The position numbers and the translations under genes were made by a program. Positions 35,540 to 48,170 of a stretch of 64,000 bases of DNA are shown here, in pieces (the stretch's first letter is position 1; every line of letters begins with the position of its first letter). The notes under the pieces are model-generated. The model was given only the letters and a program-made list of their open reading frames with translations. It searched no databases and was not told the origin of the DNA. The stretch is from Ampelocalamus luodianensis (Eukaryota > Streptophyta > Magnoliopsida > Poales > Poaceae), in contig CM070619.1 of NCBI GenBank assembly GCA_036346255.1, positions 38,880,342 through 38,944,341 on the forward strand, written 5' to 3'.

Positions 35540-36540
35540 ATGTCGGGTCTTAAAACTCGTTTGACGTCGGAAGTAATGGAGGACTCAGAGCACGTGGGTC
35601 AGCAAGAAGTAGTGACTCCACCTCAGCCGTCTGTGGTCGACGTGTTGGCCCAGATGGAAAGGAGTCAGCAAGAACAGACCCTCATCTTGCAGCAAATTGC
35701 TCAGAACACCACCAGTGTTCAAGGTGCTGAAATGGCAGTGGAAGGAGCCGATCTGTATGGCTCCTGATTTGCTGATTTCCTAAGCACGAAGCCTCCTGTG
35801 TTCTCTTGTTCAAAGGATCCTCTCGATGCCGATGATTGGCTTCGGAGCATTGAACGAAAGTTGATCATTACTCAGTGTGCCGACCACGAGAAGGTCTTAT
35901 ACGCCTCAAATCAACTCGAAGGGGCCGCTTCTGCATGGTGGGATATTTTTTGCGCCATGCAGCCCGCTAATTCCGTTCCATCATGGGACGAGTTCCGAAC
36001 AGCTTTCCGAGAGGCACATGTTCCTTCAAGCATTATGAGTATCAAGAGGCATGATTTTCTCGCGCTGAAGCAAGACAACAAGTCCGTGATGGAGTATCTC
36101 ACGAGTTCAATCGTTTGGCTCATTACGCTCCGAACGATGTCTCCACCGATGCAAGGAAGCAAGACCAGTTCTTGAATGGGCTAACAGAAGTGATGCAACT
36201 GGCACTTGCTGTGCATGACTTCCGGGACTTCCAACAATTGGTTAATAAGGCTATTGTGGTGGAGAACAAAATGCAAGCGGTTGTAGAATCACGAAAGCGC
36301 AAGAAGGCTCCACAAATTTCAGCAAGCTGCAATTTTCGAGAACTAGGTCTTTGGCAGCCCGCTCCTCCTGAATTCCCGGATCAAACATGTCCAGAATCTC
36401 CTATGCAGGTGTCTCAATCACCTCAGCAAGAAATCCAGCAAAGGTAGCCTGGAAAGAAGTGTCGAATCCAACGCCAACAAAACAAGCATGTTACTTGTTT
36501 CTCTTGTGGCAATTCGGGGCATTTTGCAAGTCAATGCCCG
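35540..36540 (+). pseudogene. gag: Element H gag, three breaks
   Basis: The start is the ATG at 35540 (MSGLKTRLTSE), which lies at the distance expected from the leader; no start with clear homology to MAGG of C is seen. Stop TGA at 35765 interrupts right before ADFLSTKPPVFS. Capsid-like sequence continues at 35798-36095 with DPLDADDWLRSIERKL and ASAWWDIFCAMQP. One base is missing near 36097 (YLHEFNRL in relatives), shifting to frame 36115-36447 with AHYAPNDVSTDARKQDQFLNGL. That frame ends at TAG 36445. A zinc knuckle is intact in the frame leading into pol: Cys 36496, Cys 36505, His 36520, Cys 36535 (C-x2-C-x4-H-x4-C). Gag and pol are in one reading frame from there, as usual for this clade. 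Confidence 0.87.
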
Positions 36541-38622
36541 GTGAAGCACAAAGCCTACCCTGGTCAACGCCAAGACCTTGAAAACTCCCATGTTCAGTGG
36601 TCGGATGTCACCTTTCAGAACCCTTGTCGTGCTCATGTCAACCATGTCACCGCCGAGGAAGCGCAGGAAGCACCCGACGTCGTGTTGGGCACATTTCTAG
36701 TCAATTCAACTCCTGCCACCGTGTTGTTTGACTCTAGAGCCTCTCATTCTTTCCTGTCCAGAGGTTTTGCTACACTCCACAACCTCTCACTCAGCTTGAT
36801 GCATGTACCTATGGCGATTCAATCACCAGGTTCAGAAATGAGAAGCCTTCATGAATGTCGTGAAGTTGAAATTGAGATCAAAGGGGTGAAGTTTTCGGCC
36901 AATCTTATTGTGATAAATTCAGCGGGCCTGGATGTTATTCTTGGGATGAATTGGCTGTCTAAGAACCATAGTCAAATTGATTGTGCTCGCAAAGTTATCA
37001 CTCTTACAAGTCCTCTTGGTCTACAAGTCGAATTGGTGCCAAAATTGGAGCATCCACATCTCTATGCCCTTAGCGGCGAGGAATTGCCTGATTTGAGTGA
37101 AGTTCCAGTGGTATGTGAGTACCCGGATGTATTTCCGGAGGAACTACCAGGTATGCCACCTTCACGAGAAGTTGAATTCATGATCGAGCTGCAGCCCGGA
37201 ACTGCTCCAATATCAAAATGTCCTTATCGAATGCCGCCGAATGAATTGGTTGAATTGAAGAAGCAACTCGCAGAACTTCAAGAGAAGGGTTTCATTAGGC
37301 CGATCTCCTCACCTTGGGGATGCCCGGCTATATTTGTGAAGAAGAAGGACCATTGTTTACGGATGTGTGATGACTACCGTCCGTTGAATGAGGTCACTAT
37401 TAAGAACAAATATCCGCTTCCACGGATTGATGATTTGTTCGACCAGATGACCGGTGCTCGGGTATTCTCCAAAATTGACTTGAGATTGGGCTATTATCAA
37501 GTTAGGATCAGATCTGAAGACATTCCCAAGACGGCATTCTCAACTAGTTATGGCTTATACGAGTACACCGTCATGTCCTTTGGTTTGACGAATGCACCGG
37601 CCTTGTTCATGAATCTCATGAACTCAGTGTTTATGGAGTATTTGGATAAATTTGTGGTCGTATTTATTGATGACATTCTCATATACTCCAAATCTGAAAG
37701 TGAGCATGAAGAACACCTCCGCCTTGTGTTGGACAAGCTCCGAGAACATCGACTCTATGCAAAATTCAGCAAATGTGAATTTTGGCTAAAAGAAGTCGCC
37801 TTTTTGGGTCATGTGCTATCCGAAGGCGGAGTTGTTGTGGATCCAAACAAAGTTCAAGATGTGCTTAATTGGAGACAACCCAAGTCCATCTCCGAAGTCC
37901 GCAGTTTCCTCGGTCTTGCGGGCTATTACCGCCGCTTCATCGAGAATTTCTCAAAAATAGCAAGACCAATGACCCAACTGTTAAAGAAAGAAAAGAAGTA
38001 TGAATGGTCAGAGGAATGTGAAGAAAGCTTTCAGATGTTGAAGGATCGTCTAACTTCTGCTCCAGTGTTAGTTCTGCCGGATATCCACAAAAGTTTCGAC
38101 ATCTATTGCGATGCATCTCGCCTTGGTCTTGGTTGTGTTCTTATGCAAGAGGGCCGAGTTGTGGCGTATGCATCGAGGCAATTGAGGCCTCATGAGGTGA
38201 ATTACCCCACTCATGACCTTGATCTTGTAGCAGTGGTTCATGCTTTGAAGATGTGGCGATATTTTCTTATCGGCAATCACTGCGAAGTCTACAGTGATCA
38301 CAAGAGTTTGAAGTATATCTTCACTCAAGCTGATCCGAACCTAAGGCAAAGAAGATGGCTTGAATTGATCAAGGACTATGATATGAGAGTTCATTATCAT
38401 CCAGGGAAAGCCAATGTCGTTGCCGATGCATTGAGCCGAAAATCCCAATGCAACTATGTCTCGGTTCGACCCGAAACGAAAGCTCTTTGCAATGAATTTC
38501 AACGACTCAACTTGGAGATGGTTAGTGAAGGTTTTCTCACTGCCTTAGAAGTGAAACCTACCCTTGAGGACCAGATCAAGATGGCCCAGAAGGATGACAA
38601 GGGTATGGAGAGAATTAAGTAG
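36541..38622 (+). pseudogene. pol: Element H pol, protease - reverse transcriptase - RNase H, open but ended by a premature stop
   Basis: A 693-codon stretch is uninterrupted and really begins upstream in the zinc knuckle. The protease motif at residues 63-67 reads FDSRA instead of FDSGA: codon 36736-36738 is AGA where GGA is expected, a G-to-A change likely to kill protease. LDVILGMNWLSK is near 36929. Reverse transcriptase has MCDDYRPLNEV (usual MCVDY), the catalytic Asp in FSKIDLRLGYYQ and IDD at 37666-37674 in FVVVFIDDILIYS. RNase H has YCDASRLGLGC, HDLDL where relatives read HDLEL (the catalytic Glu is Asp), YSDHKSLKY and VVADALSRK. It stops at TAG 38620-38622. The same frame continues beyond it, so one codon, possibly CAG to TAG, separates this from integrase. 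Confidence 0.92.
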
Positions 38623-39777
38623 GAAATGAAGGCCAGCAAAGCCAAGTGTTTTGTTGAGGACCACGAAGGTGTTTTGTGGTTCGGAAAGCGTTTGGTTGTG
38701 CCTAATGATGTGAAGCTTAAAGAATTAATTCTTCATGAAGCCCATGACTCTCTTTTCTCCATTAATCCAGGAAGCTCCAAGATGTATCAAGACTTGAAGC
38801 AAAAATGGTGGTGGACTCGGATGAAGCGGGAGATTGCTCGCTTTGTTGCCGAGTGTGATGTATGTCAACAGGTGAAGGCCGAGCACCAACGGCCAGCGGG
38901 TATGCTTCAACCCCTCCCTGTTCCCAAGTGGAAATGGGATGAAATTGGGATGGATTTCATCACCGGACTTCCTAAGACTCAGCAAGGGTATGACTCCATA
39001 TGGGTGATTGTCGATCGTTTGTCGAAAGTTGCTCATTTTCTCCCCGTCAAGACTACTTATTCAGGAAATCAATTGGCGGAGTTGTACATCTCCAGAATTG
39101 TATGCCTCCATGGTGTGCCTAAGACAATTGTTTCAGATCGAGGTACTCAATTCACCTCGCATTTCTGGAATTGCCTCCATGAAGCAATGGGAACTCAACT
39201 ATCCTTTAGCACTGCTTACCACCCACAAACCGGAGGTCAAACCGAGAGGGTGAATCAAATTTTGGAGGATATGTTGAGAGCTTGTGTGCTGTCTTATGGC
39301 AAGAAATGGGATAAATGCTTGCCGTTCGCGGAATTCTCTTATAACAATAGCTATCAAGCAAGCCTCCAAATGTCACCTTTTGAAGTGTTTTATGGGAGAA
39401 GGTGTAGGACACCACTCAACTGGTCCGAGTCCGGTGAGAGACAATTCTTTGGACCGGACTTGATAAATGAAGCCGAAGAGCAAGTTCGTGTGATCCGGGA
39501 GAGACTACGGACGGCTCAATCTCGTCAAAAGTCTTATACCGACCGTCTTCATCGTGATTTGAGCTTTGAGGTGGACGATCATGTTTACCTTAAAGTCTCC
39601 CCAATGAAAGGAATGCAATGTTTTCAAGTCAAAGGCAAGTTGGCACCTCGCTACATCGGTCCTTTCCGAGTTCTAGCAAAGCGAGGATCGGTGGCCTATC
39701 AGTTAGAGCTACCACCATCACTTTCTGATGTGCACAATGTATTCCATGTATCCCAACTGAAGAAATGTCTTCGAGTC
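38623..39777 (+). pseudogene. pol: Element H pol, integrase (interrupted by solo LTR I)
   Basis: This continues the frame of the previous entry. The zinc-binding region reads HEAHDSLFSINPG, so the second His is Asn, with CDVCQQ intact. The catalytic Asp is in GMDFITGL (about 38949), the second in SDRGTQF (about 39137) and the Glu in QTERVNQ (about 39239). HPQTGGQ has Gly where D and other copies read Asp, next to but not part of the triad. YNNSYQASLQMSPFEVFYGRRC and APRYIGPFRVLAKRG (GPY-type) follow. At 39777 the codon series KKCLRV is cut by element I. Nominal frames running past 39777 into I are spurious. Confidence 0.92.
39773..39777. repeat. Target site duplication of I, left (GAGTC)
   Basis: GAGTC directly precedes TGTGAGGACC and is repeated at 44023-44027. 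Confidence 0.93.
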
Positions 39778-40224
39778 TGTGAGGACCCCGGTTTATTCGG
39801 CTTGTACTGTTTAACCATCCACTTGGTCCTAACAGTACAAATCAAATAAACCAAGCCTCGAGATATGTATACTTCCCAGAAATGCAGTATACACACCTCG
39901 CTACAAAATCATGCATCAATTCCATTCATTCACATAGAACCGAAGCACAACAATAACTTAAAGACATACATAATATAAAGAGAGTTAGCACAAAAGAGAG
40001 GCCGCCCGGCCAAAAGACATACAAATAGGTAAATACATAGCGGAAGCAAAATGGCCATAAGATGGCGATAAACAGAAGCCAATCGGTGTGCCTTTCACCC
40101 ACAAGGCAACCAACCGGACCGCCAAGCTAATCGTCCCAAACAGCGCCGCAACACAGCTCACAAAAGTGAGGCCCTAGGGGCTCACCTTCTTCCTCTACAA
40201 CAATTAATATTAAGCAAAGAAGAT

Positions 40225-40249
40225 GAGTACAAAAATTGTTTTTGTACTC
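40225..40249 (-). promoter_or_regulatory. LTR hairpin, perfect 11-pair stem (I)
   Basis: GAGTACAAAAA, loop TTG, TTTTTGTACTC on the plus strand. The acceptor-like site is on the minus strand at about 40197-40202 (TTGTAG where A and D read TTGCAG). Confidence 0.6.
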
Positions 40250-40571
40250 GCAAGACTGACGTGTGAGATAACAGAACTATAATTAACTACATGCAAGCTT
40301 TATTTAGGTTGATGAGGCTCTGGACTTATTTTCAGCATAAAGCAAGTTTTCATTTGCAATGGGGTAATAGATTCAAAGCAAGTTTGCAATTAACTTTTAT
40401 TGTTCAAATAAAGAGAGACAATAATAACAATAGATAGGGAACAACATCAACCTAGAAGTGACTAACCCATAGTCACCACAACAATAGCATGAAGTACCCC
40501 TTCATACCACCCATGTCAAGTTTAAGTTTTTAAAAGGTTGTAGTCTAGTTCTTGTGGGAAATAACCAAGCG

Positions 40572-40638
40572 TGTCCATAACCTAGGACGAGGCTATTCGA
40601 ATAGTTTTAACCCTGCAGGGGTGTACCAATGTACCCAC
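40572..40638 (-). promoter_or_regulatory. Conserved palindromic LTR block (copy in I)
   Basis: CTATTCGAATAG is at 40593-40604 and CCCTGCAGGG right of it; both are intact. Confidence 0.7.
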
Positions 40639-43215
40639 ACGATAGACCGCCTTTCCACGAGCCACGGTTAGCATACTTCCTTTGGTATGCAGGCACGGCT
40701 AAGTCTAACAAGAGCTTTCCAATGGACGATGCTAATTAAAAGCCGCAACCCACGGAGAAGGACACATTAGACACCTAACCGGTCCGCCAATGCTCCCTCA
40801 CACACCACAAACACACACACGGTTTCAACACACCCACCGACCACTTATAATTAACACCCCCAAAGTACTTAGTCAAGAGAGGTTCCATATCCCCTCGCGT
40901 GGTTAGCACGCAACAATTGCTTGGATCAATGGCACAAGTAACTCGGTCCTTAGGGACTTAGGCACCATTCCAATCACACCCAACAGATCGCACGAACATA
41001 CCATTGTGCCCAAGCCAAGATATAATTTTTGTTTTCAGTTTTTGATTTGCAAATTGGTAAAACACAAGGGTTGGACATAATGGAATAATAATAGCATTTG
41101 TGTGATCAAGATCACCGACTATGTCGATGATCGCCCAATACTACCGATACTAAGCATGGCTAAGCAATATTTATTCGAAAATCTACTAAGTGACAAGAGC
41201 TCATCCAACGAACTCTACTCACAGCAAATAACCTAGGCTCAGGTAGTAGAGGATAATTATTTACCTACAGATTATGCAACTAGAGGATTAACTAACCAAT
41301 TTAACATCAAAATAGCAATGCATACATACAAGTTAAACAAAGTATTAGACTTTAAAAGTAATGGGATTGAATGGGAAATGATCAAACTGCTTGCCTGCTT
41401 GCTATTGCTCAAACTGTTGCGGAGGGTCGTTCTCAGGGTTACCGCAAATGTCGAAGCCTAAGCGAAAGAGCGAAAACAACCGACAAAAACCAATAAGAAC
41501 GCAAAGCACCAAGTATTTAAGCAAGCAAAAAGCATTCAAATGCTACGAAATTTATACACGGGGTAGGCTAAGGTTCTATCTAACCCTAGGAACAAGAATT
41601 AACCTAAAAGGATAGGGGATGGAAAAGATAGGATTGAAATACTCATTTTCGGCCAAACTCAAATTCCTAAAAGTTACTGTTCATTAAATGTTTTCCACAG
41701 TGATTTTGAAGCTTAAATTTTTATGGTGGTTACCTACTGGTATTCTAAGGTTACATGAAAAATTTTAGGTCATTTGGAGCTATGGTTAAAAACTTATGGT
41801 TTTTACAAGACTTTTAAATAGCATTTTTAAAATGTAATCCTAAAGATTTTAAAAACAGTAACATGAACAAAACCTATGCTATCACTTAGTTCACTTATAG
41901 AGGAAGCCAACAAAGTTGGATTCACCCAAAAGGATCTATCTACACAAACTTATGCAATTTACAAATTATTCAAATTCTAAATTAACAGTTTCAAGTATAT
42001 TTCTAAACCAATTTTGAAATCCAATTTTGTGGCTGAACTAAACTTCTAAACATTTTTACACTAAAGTTCAGTTGATAATAAAGCTAACAAAATTTGAAAC
42101 ACCTAAAATGGATTTTATAGGAATTAGTTATGAATTTTTAAAGTACCTTAACCATTTCAGTTTGAACTTAACCTATTCTGGAATCCATTTGAACTAGAGA
42201 TGACGTGGATGCATACGAGCCGTTGATTCTGAATCGGACGGCTCAGAGCGTCCGGGGTTCAAACACACGCGCGCGCAGGAGGCAAGGCCGCTGACCGCTC
42301 ATCTCGAGACGGACGGCCAGCAGAGAGCCACGTCGCGCGACGTTGATGGAGTTCGTCCGACAACAGGGCCGCGCTGACAACGAGTTTGCCCGGCGTGTCG
42401 CCGGCGAGGATCGCCATGGTGACGCCGGCCAAGGGCTAAAATGGAACCGCAACACTATTGCGCATCTAGAGGGGGCCGGAAACTCGCCGGAGGTAGACCA
42501 GAGAGGCGACGCGACGGCGAGAGGCGGAGGAGGTGCTACGGGAGATACGGCAACGACGATACCGCTACGCCTAGCTCAAATGGGTGATCGCCCTAGCTAC
42601 ACTAAGGCTCAAGGGACCCTCCGGGATGACCCGGAGGCACGGAGGCGGCCGGAGTCGCGCCGGCGATTGCGAACAGCGGCGCGGAGACAGAGAAGGGCGG
42701 CGGGGTTCGGGCAGCTAAGAAGCTAAAATAAAGGGGGCGTGAGCACACCTGCGGTCTCACGAGGGTGACGGAGAGGTCGGGGAAGCCGGAGGATGGCCGG
42801 AGCAGTCCGGCGACGAAGTCTAGCGGCGATGCGGAGAGCTTCACCGTGGAGGGGTCACTGGAGAGCAAATCAGCACAAGTGAGTGATATGGGAAGGTTAA
42901 GTAGAGTGAGGAGAAGCTCACAGCGGAAGGAATCGAGCCGGGGCTCGCTGTAGAAGAAATGGTGGAAGAAATCGCGGCGGCGGCCGGAATTGGGGAAGAA
43001 GCGTGCGCCGGCAACCTGGTGGCGGTTCCACCCAATTGGTGGATGATCCTTGCTCCAGGGAGTGCACGGGTGGCTGCGACGGGGTCCCGGGTGCTCGGGG
43101 GTCACCGGAGTGGCCGGGGACGGCGACGGTGCTCGGGGCCGAAGCGGGGAAGACGCTTGCCTCGGCTTGAGCTCAAGTGAGTGCGAAAAAGGGAGAAGGG
43201 AGGATCTGGGGGAGC

Positions 43216-43222
43216 TTAAATA
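43216..43222 (-). promoter_or_regulatory. Possible TATA box in LTR I
   Basis: TATTTAA on the minus strand lies about 0.8 kb after the LTR start, between GC-rich U3 and a GC-rich leader, the same place as in LTRs A and C. Confidence 0.4.
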
Positions 43223-44022
43223 GGCGCGGGGGAGTTCCACCGGGCGCGAGGTAGCCGTTGCGGGCAAGTGAGCGCGCAGGCGGTGGCGTGCGCTGACGGC
43301 GAGGTAGGTGAGTGGCGCAACGGGAAGAAGAACAGCGGCGTGGCGACGTGGGCGATTCGCAGCCGTTCGATCGGGATCGGACGACCCACGCGAAGCGTTA
43401 CGCGCGGCCGCTAAGAACACGTGGCTCAATCACGGCCGCTGGTTTTGGAATGGACGGCATCACGCAAGGGGGCTCGAGCCAGGTGCGCTAAGTTGGTCGG
43501 GTTCGACCGCGTCGGTCGGACTCGGTCGGATGAACAGTAAAACCAGATTTGAGTTTGAATTTTTGAGCTGAATTTTTGGGGATTTAATTTAGGTATCAAA
43601 TCAACTCCAAAAATTATGAAATTTTAACTGGAGCTTCCTGAGTTCAGGATTAACCTCCCATAAAATTTCCAAAGATTTTGGTGCACTGGAATTTTCTCAA
43701 GAAATTCCAGAAGGTTAAATCAGAGGTTTGACCAAGGTTTGACTTGCCTCTAAAATATTCAAATAATTTCCAAAAATTAGGAAATAATTCAGAGGTGTCA
43801 CAAAGCAACCTTACAACCCAGGGAAAATTATTACCAAGGGTTTGACATAAGATTTGACCAAGGAAGTTGTTGACTTGATAAATGAGGGTTTTGATTTTGA
43901 ATTTTCCAAAATTCTTTTATAAGAATTTTCAGAAAAGTTCAAAAGCACAAGGATGTAAGAAAAGTTTTAGTTTATCCTCATTTTATTACATTTGAAACAC
44001 AAGCCAAAATGGGGATGTTACA

Positions 44023-44246
44023 GAGTCCCTACTGAAGCAACCAATTTGGAAGACCTTGATTTGCAAGCCGATCTTTCTTATCGGGAGCACCCGATTCGCA
44101 TTCTTGAAGAAATGGAGCGCAAGACAAGGAACCATAATATCAAGTTCATCAAGGTTCAGTGGAGCAACCATACTGAAGATGAAGCAACTTGGGAGCGTGA
44201 AGACCGGATGCGAGCTGAATATCCAGATCTTTTTCCTTCTACTTGA
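44023..44246 (+). pseudogene. pol: Element H pol, C-terminal end with chromodomain
   Basis: After the duplicated GAGTC the H frame resumes with P-T-E-A-T-N-L-E and runs open to the stop at 44244-44246. The chromodomain is intact to the eye: IRILEEMERKTRN, IKFIKVQWSNHTEDEATW and EREDRMRAEYPDLF. Such domains in chromovirus integrases are thought to bind silent-chromatin marks and guide integration. The part before 44023 belongs to the same chain, split by solo LTR I. Confidence 0.92.
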
Positions 44247-44432
44247 AGTGTCTTCGAATCAAGAAAGAAAATGTTAAACAAAGCAATGAGAAGGAAAATG
44301 TAATAGAAGTTCCTTGTAATATTACAAAGATGTCTTAGCACTATCTTTGAAGGAAATCAAGACAACAGATGTTGTATCTTCTTAGAACCCTTTCGGTCCT
44401 ACTTCTACCGATCTCGGGGTCGAGATCTTTTG
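44247..44432 (+). other. Element H 3' untranslated stretch
   Basis: About 190 bases lie between the pol stop and the polypurine tract, similar in length and content to 10512-10714 of B, with ATCTCGGGGTCGAGATC just before the tract. No gene is seen. Confidence 0.6.
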
Positions 44433-44446
44433 TAAGGGGGGAGGTT
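44433..44446 (+). other. Element H polypurine tract
   Basis: TAAGGGGGGAGG lies right before the 3' LTR start TGTAACATCCCC at 44447. Confidence 0.9.
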
Positions 44447-46843
44447 TGTAACATCCCCAACTTAATTATGGTAATTAGTATGCATCTCATTAACATGCAT
44501 AGTATTTTTGAAATATTTGCATAACATTTTGAACTTGGAAATTATCAAACCAAAGAATAAACATATACTTCAAATTTTTACTCCAAATAAAAACAGGAAC
44601 AAAAACATTTGATCATCGTCTAAAAATAATTTATTCAAATACTAGAATAATTATCATGAATAAATATAATTTTTACCAAATTTTTGGAACTCAATTCAAC
44701 CCACAGAAAAATTCAAACTCAAATCAATGATCTATTCTAAGATTGAATTTAAATTATACAAATAAATCATGAACAATAAGATTTAATAATTTTTATGGGT
44801 ACTAGATTATCCCTGGAACCCCTCTAAAAACTTTCATAATTTGTAGAATTTTATTTCTATATTTAAAGCCTCAGTCAAAGCTGCTGCTATTTGGTCAAAA
44901 CAAATTAAAATTCAAACCCTAGCACTATTGAACCGACCGAACCACAACCCAACTGACTGCACCGCACCGCCTAAAACGCACCGCACCCCTTCACAGTCGC
45001 TGCCAACCGGGCCCACGCAGTCAGTCTCGTCTCCTACCTCGGGCAGGCGCGAGCAGAGCTCGAGCGCCACGCGCCCGAGTGCCTCTTAGCCGGCTCCGTC
45101 GACGCCGTGAGCCACCGCCTCTCCTAACCACTCTTGGAGCTCCGCCTAGTGACGCCGCCTCCACTCCGTCCTCTCCCCAAGCTTAATACCCTTCGTACTC
45201 CTCCCTTTTCGCCCATTCTCCCTCTCGGTGGTCGAGGGAGAAGAAGCTTTTCCATGAAACCTTCTCGGGTAAACTTGAATCCATGGCATCCCCTAGCCTT
45301 CTCCTTTTATACCTTCTCCATTTTTACTCATCTGGGCTCTTGCCATTGCTTGTAGGGTCTGGGGAAAACTTGTACACTCACTACTTCCAGAGCGCGCCCC
45401 AAAGGCCACCGCCGGGTCTACCTTCGTCATCTTCGTGTCCGGTGAGCCCCTTGTCCTCGTATGTGCGTCATCTTGCGTCCTAGGCCACGAGTGATCTTTC
45501 CCCTCAATCAATTTGTTCAAACCTCCGCAGGGGCCCAAGTATTTGGAGTTTCTATTTTCTTCGGCCGTGAGAGCCATTTTCTCCTTCATCTTTTTGCGGC
45601 GAAGCTTAGTCCGATTCCCGGCGTCAGGAGCATCGCGTGGATACCTCGGAGCTTCCCCAATCGTCGCTGAAGCTCTTCTTTCTCTCCAGCCAGCTCTCCG
45701 CGGTGAAGCTTCCATCGCCGTCGTGGGTCTTCGTCGCCAGCCATCCTCCGGCGAGCTCTGACCACCCGCGTCTCTCCGGTGAGTTCCCTGGACCTCATAG
45801 ATACTCGTGCGTTCGTTAATTTGCTCAATGTGTTGCCAAATCAGTTTATCCTCTCGAGCCGTACTTACGTCGCCGCTACAGCCCTTCTCCGGCTAAATTC
45901 CGGCCACCGGTTGGACCAGAATACTATTAGCAACCCACCTATGCCCTTGGTTCTTGTGGCCGTAGATCACCGCGCCGGCGAGCTGACAGCAAAGCTCACG
46001 GGAGCACGTGGCTCTGTTGTCGATTTTCCATCCGAAAACAGTAGCCAGTTAATTAACCAAATCTTGGTTTAATTAGCGCAAATCATTGCTTAGTTACTTA
46101 ATAGTTGTCCTAAAAGAATTGATAAGTCAATGACTTGTGGGCCCGTATAGCCAGTTAAGTGGATGTGTACATTGTTAGTACGTATTTACTAAGGGAAAAC
46201 ATATTATTAGTATACTTTGAACATATTTACGTTTTCAGAATTAGGAGACGTATTCATGAGAATACGCCTTCAGTCCAATTGAGGCCGGGACCGAGTCCTT
46301 GATGACTGGGTCAAACCCGTGACCCCGGTCCCACCAGTCAGCCACCATGGCTAGCCAAGCATGAGTGTAAAAAGTATTAAATTCATTTATGATTTCAGAA
46401 CGACTTATATTTACACTGAAAATTGTTGTAACTTCAAAAATCAATATCTAATTCAAATTGAATCCAAAATGAATGAAACCAGTTTTGATATTTTTCTTAT
46501 TAAGTGAATTTTATTTGAAAATAGGTTTAAAACATGTATCTATAGCAAAGAATATAGTTTTGTAAAAATGATCCATATCTCTATTATTTTTACAATAAGA
46601 AAAAGATTTCATCTTCAAAAATACATAACTATTTCATTTTAACTCCAAAAATAGTGAAACCAATTTTTTTATTTTTCATTTAAGATGAAATTTATTTTAA
46701 AATAGGTTTCATGAGTATCTCTGTAACAGAAGATATACTTTTGGGAAATGACCCATTAACTCCCTTATTTTGTAAAAAGGAAAAGGCTGATAACTTTAGA
46801 AATTCATAACTAATTCATGAAAACTCCAAATGAGGTAAACTCA

Positions 46844-46848
46844 ACTAT
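46844..46848. repeat. Target site duplication of G, left (ACTAT)
   Basis: ACTAT precedes TGTAATATCCC and recurs at 57961-57965. The uninterrupted site in H's 5' LTR (near 32800) has a single ACTAT followed by the same right flank. Confidence 0.93.
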
Positions 46849-48165
46849 TGTAATATCCCGACTTTCTTTTGAGCGTACAATTCAAATTGAGAGAGAATTA
46901 ATGTAATTCTCCGATAGTGCTAGAAATAATTTTCGGAAAAAAATAATTAATCGGTAGAAGGTTTCTTTTGGAAAACGTTTAATCAGGAGAATAGAGGGGG
47001 TTTTCTGCGTTTTCCTGGCAACCTGGGCCTGGGCCTTGGCCCATGAGGCCTGGCCGCCATTGGGGGGAGGTGCCACCCTCCCCCAAAACCCTAGCCGCCC
47101 CTTTTCCCCCTCTCCTCCCCACCTTGGCCGCCACCTCCCTCCTCTTCCCTTCCCCCTTCATCTTGCGCCTCCCCCTGCTAGTTGAAGCCCCTTCTCCACC
47201 TCCATTGCTGCCGCCCCAAGCCCCTAGTGCAGCACCCCCACCTCCCGGAACCGTCCCTTGGTGCCGATCTCCCCGTTGCCGGCTTCTCGCGAAGGTAGGA
47301 GCGGTGTTTCGTGGAATTGGCTGATCAAGAAGGAGGGGAACATCTTCGTGGATCAACCATCGGCTTCCTGCTTGTTGCAAGGGTAATGAATGCCGATCCT
47401 CATCATTTGATTAGTGGTAGATGCGATTTGGTTCATATTTGATTAGATCGTATTGCTACGAGTAGGAAGTCGATTCTGTCCAGAATGTTGCGGGGTCTGT
47501 TTCCTGATGTTAGAGGCCGATTTTGAGTTGTCCATCTCCTAGAGATATTTAGGTTTTGTTCTTAGCTTTCGGTGGCCGCTAAGAACACTGAATTCCGATG
47601 TACGGATAAAAAGTTATGTTAGTTTTCGTCTATACTATCCAGAATCCTGACGAGAATAAATTGTCAAGTTGTCTTTTAAAATATGAGTGTGATAATGGAA
47701 AATTCAGGGCTTTCACCCAACTAGGTTATTGTAGGCCTTGGTCTTAGCTTTTTATATTGTTAAAGAACACTCAATTCGGAGTTGTAGATTAAAAGTCATG
47801 ATCATTTTAATACAGCTGTCTTAATTGTGTAGACAGTTTCCGTTCTGCTGTTTCAGTTATCTGTCAGTAAATTAAATTGGCCGAATTGGGTTACCTTGTC
47901 AACTAGAGTATTGTAGATATGTCAGTTAAGAATCCATAGAAACTGGTCTCACCTCATTCCGAGTTCCAGACCAATAGATATGATTTTTACCGTTCTGCTG
48001 TCCAGTTTCGGGTTGTGCCTGAGTAGTATGTTTTCAGATTAGAGCTAACTAGTTAATTGTGGGTTATCGGGAAGGCGTTGTAGAACGTTATTGGAAGCGC
48101 TCAGTTATATGTTGTATTTATTTCGATTACTTACTTGTGTAGGCAGAGAGGTTTCGGGTTTAGGG

Positions 48166-48170
48166 ACATC
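48166..48170. repeat. Target site duplication of F, left (ACATC)
   Basis: ACATC precedes the left edge of F and recurs at 57013-57017, right after GGGGTATTACA. Confidence 0.92.

Larger units (their letters stand above)
39778..44022 (-). mobile_element. Element I, solo LTR (4.2 kb) in H pol
   Basis: One LTR runs TGTGAGGACCCC...GGGGATGTTACA on the plus strand, with identical GAGTC on both sides and no internal region. This is the classic product of recombination between two LTRs. It is close kin of LTR C: 39778-41500 and 20187-21900 align well. It has a palindromic block (40572-40638), a hairpin (40225-40249) and a possible TATA box (TATTTAA, 43216-43222, minus). The AT-rich part 41600-42180 is featureless. 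The GC-rich U3 part (42200-43560) gives long frames, including a 275-codon minus frame at 42602-43429, which I reject as coding. Confidence 0.94.

Noticed and set aside
42602..43429. 275-codon minus-strand frame in a GC-rich stretch
   Set aside because: It lies in U3 and the promoter area of solo LTR I, crosses the TATA position, overlaps frames on the other strand, and shows only Ser/Pro/Arg-rich low-complexity sequence.
47043..47380. Overlapping Pro- or Gly-rich frames
   Set aside because: CT-rich leader of solo LTR G; similar places in LTRs F and J give similar shadows.
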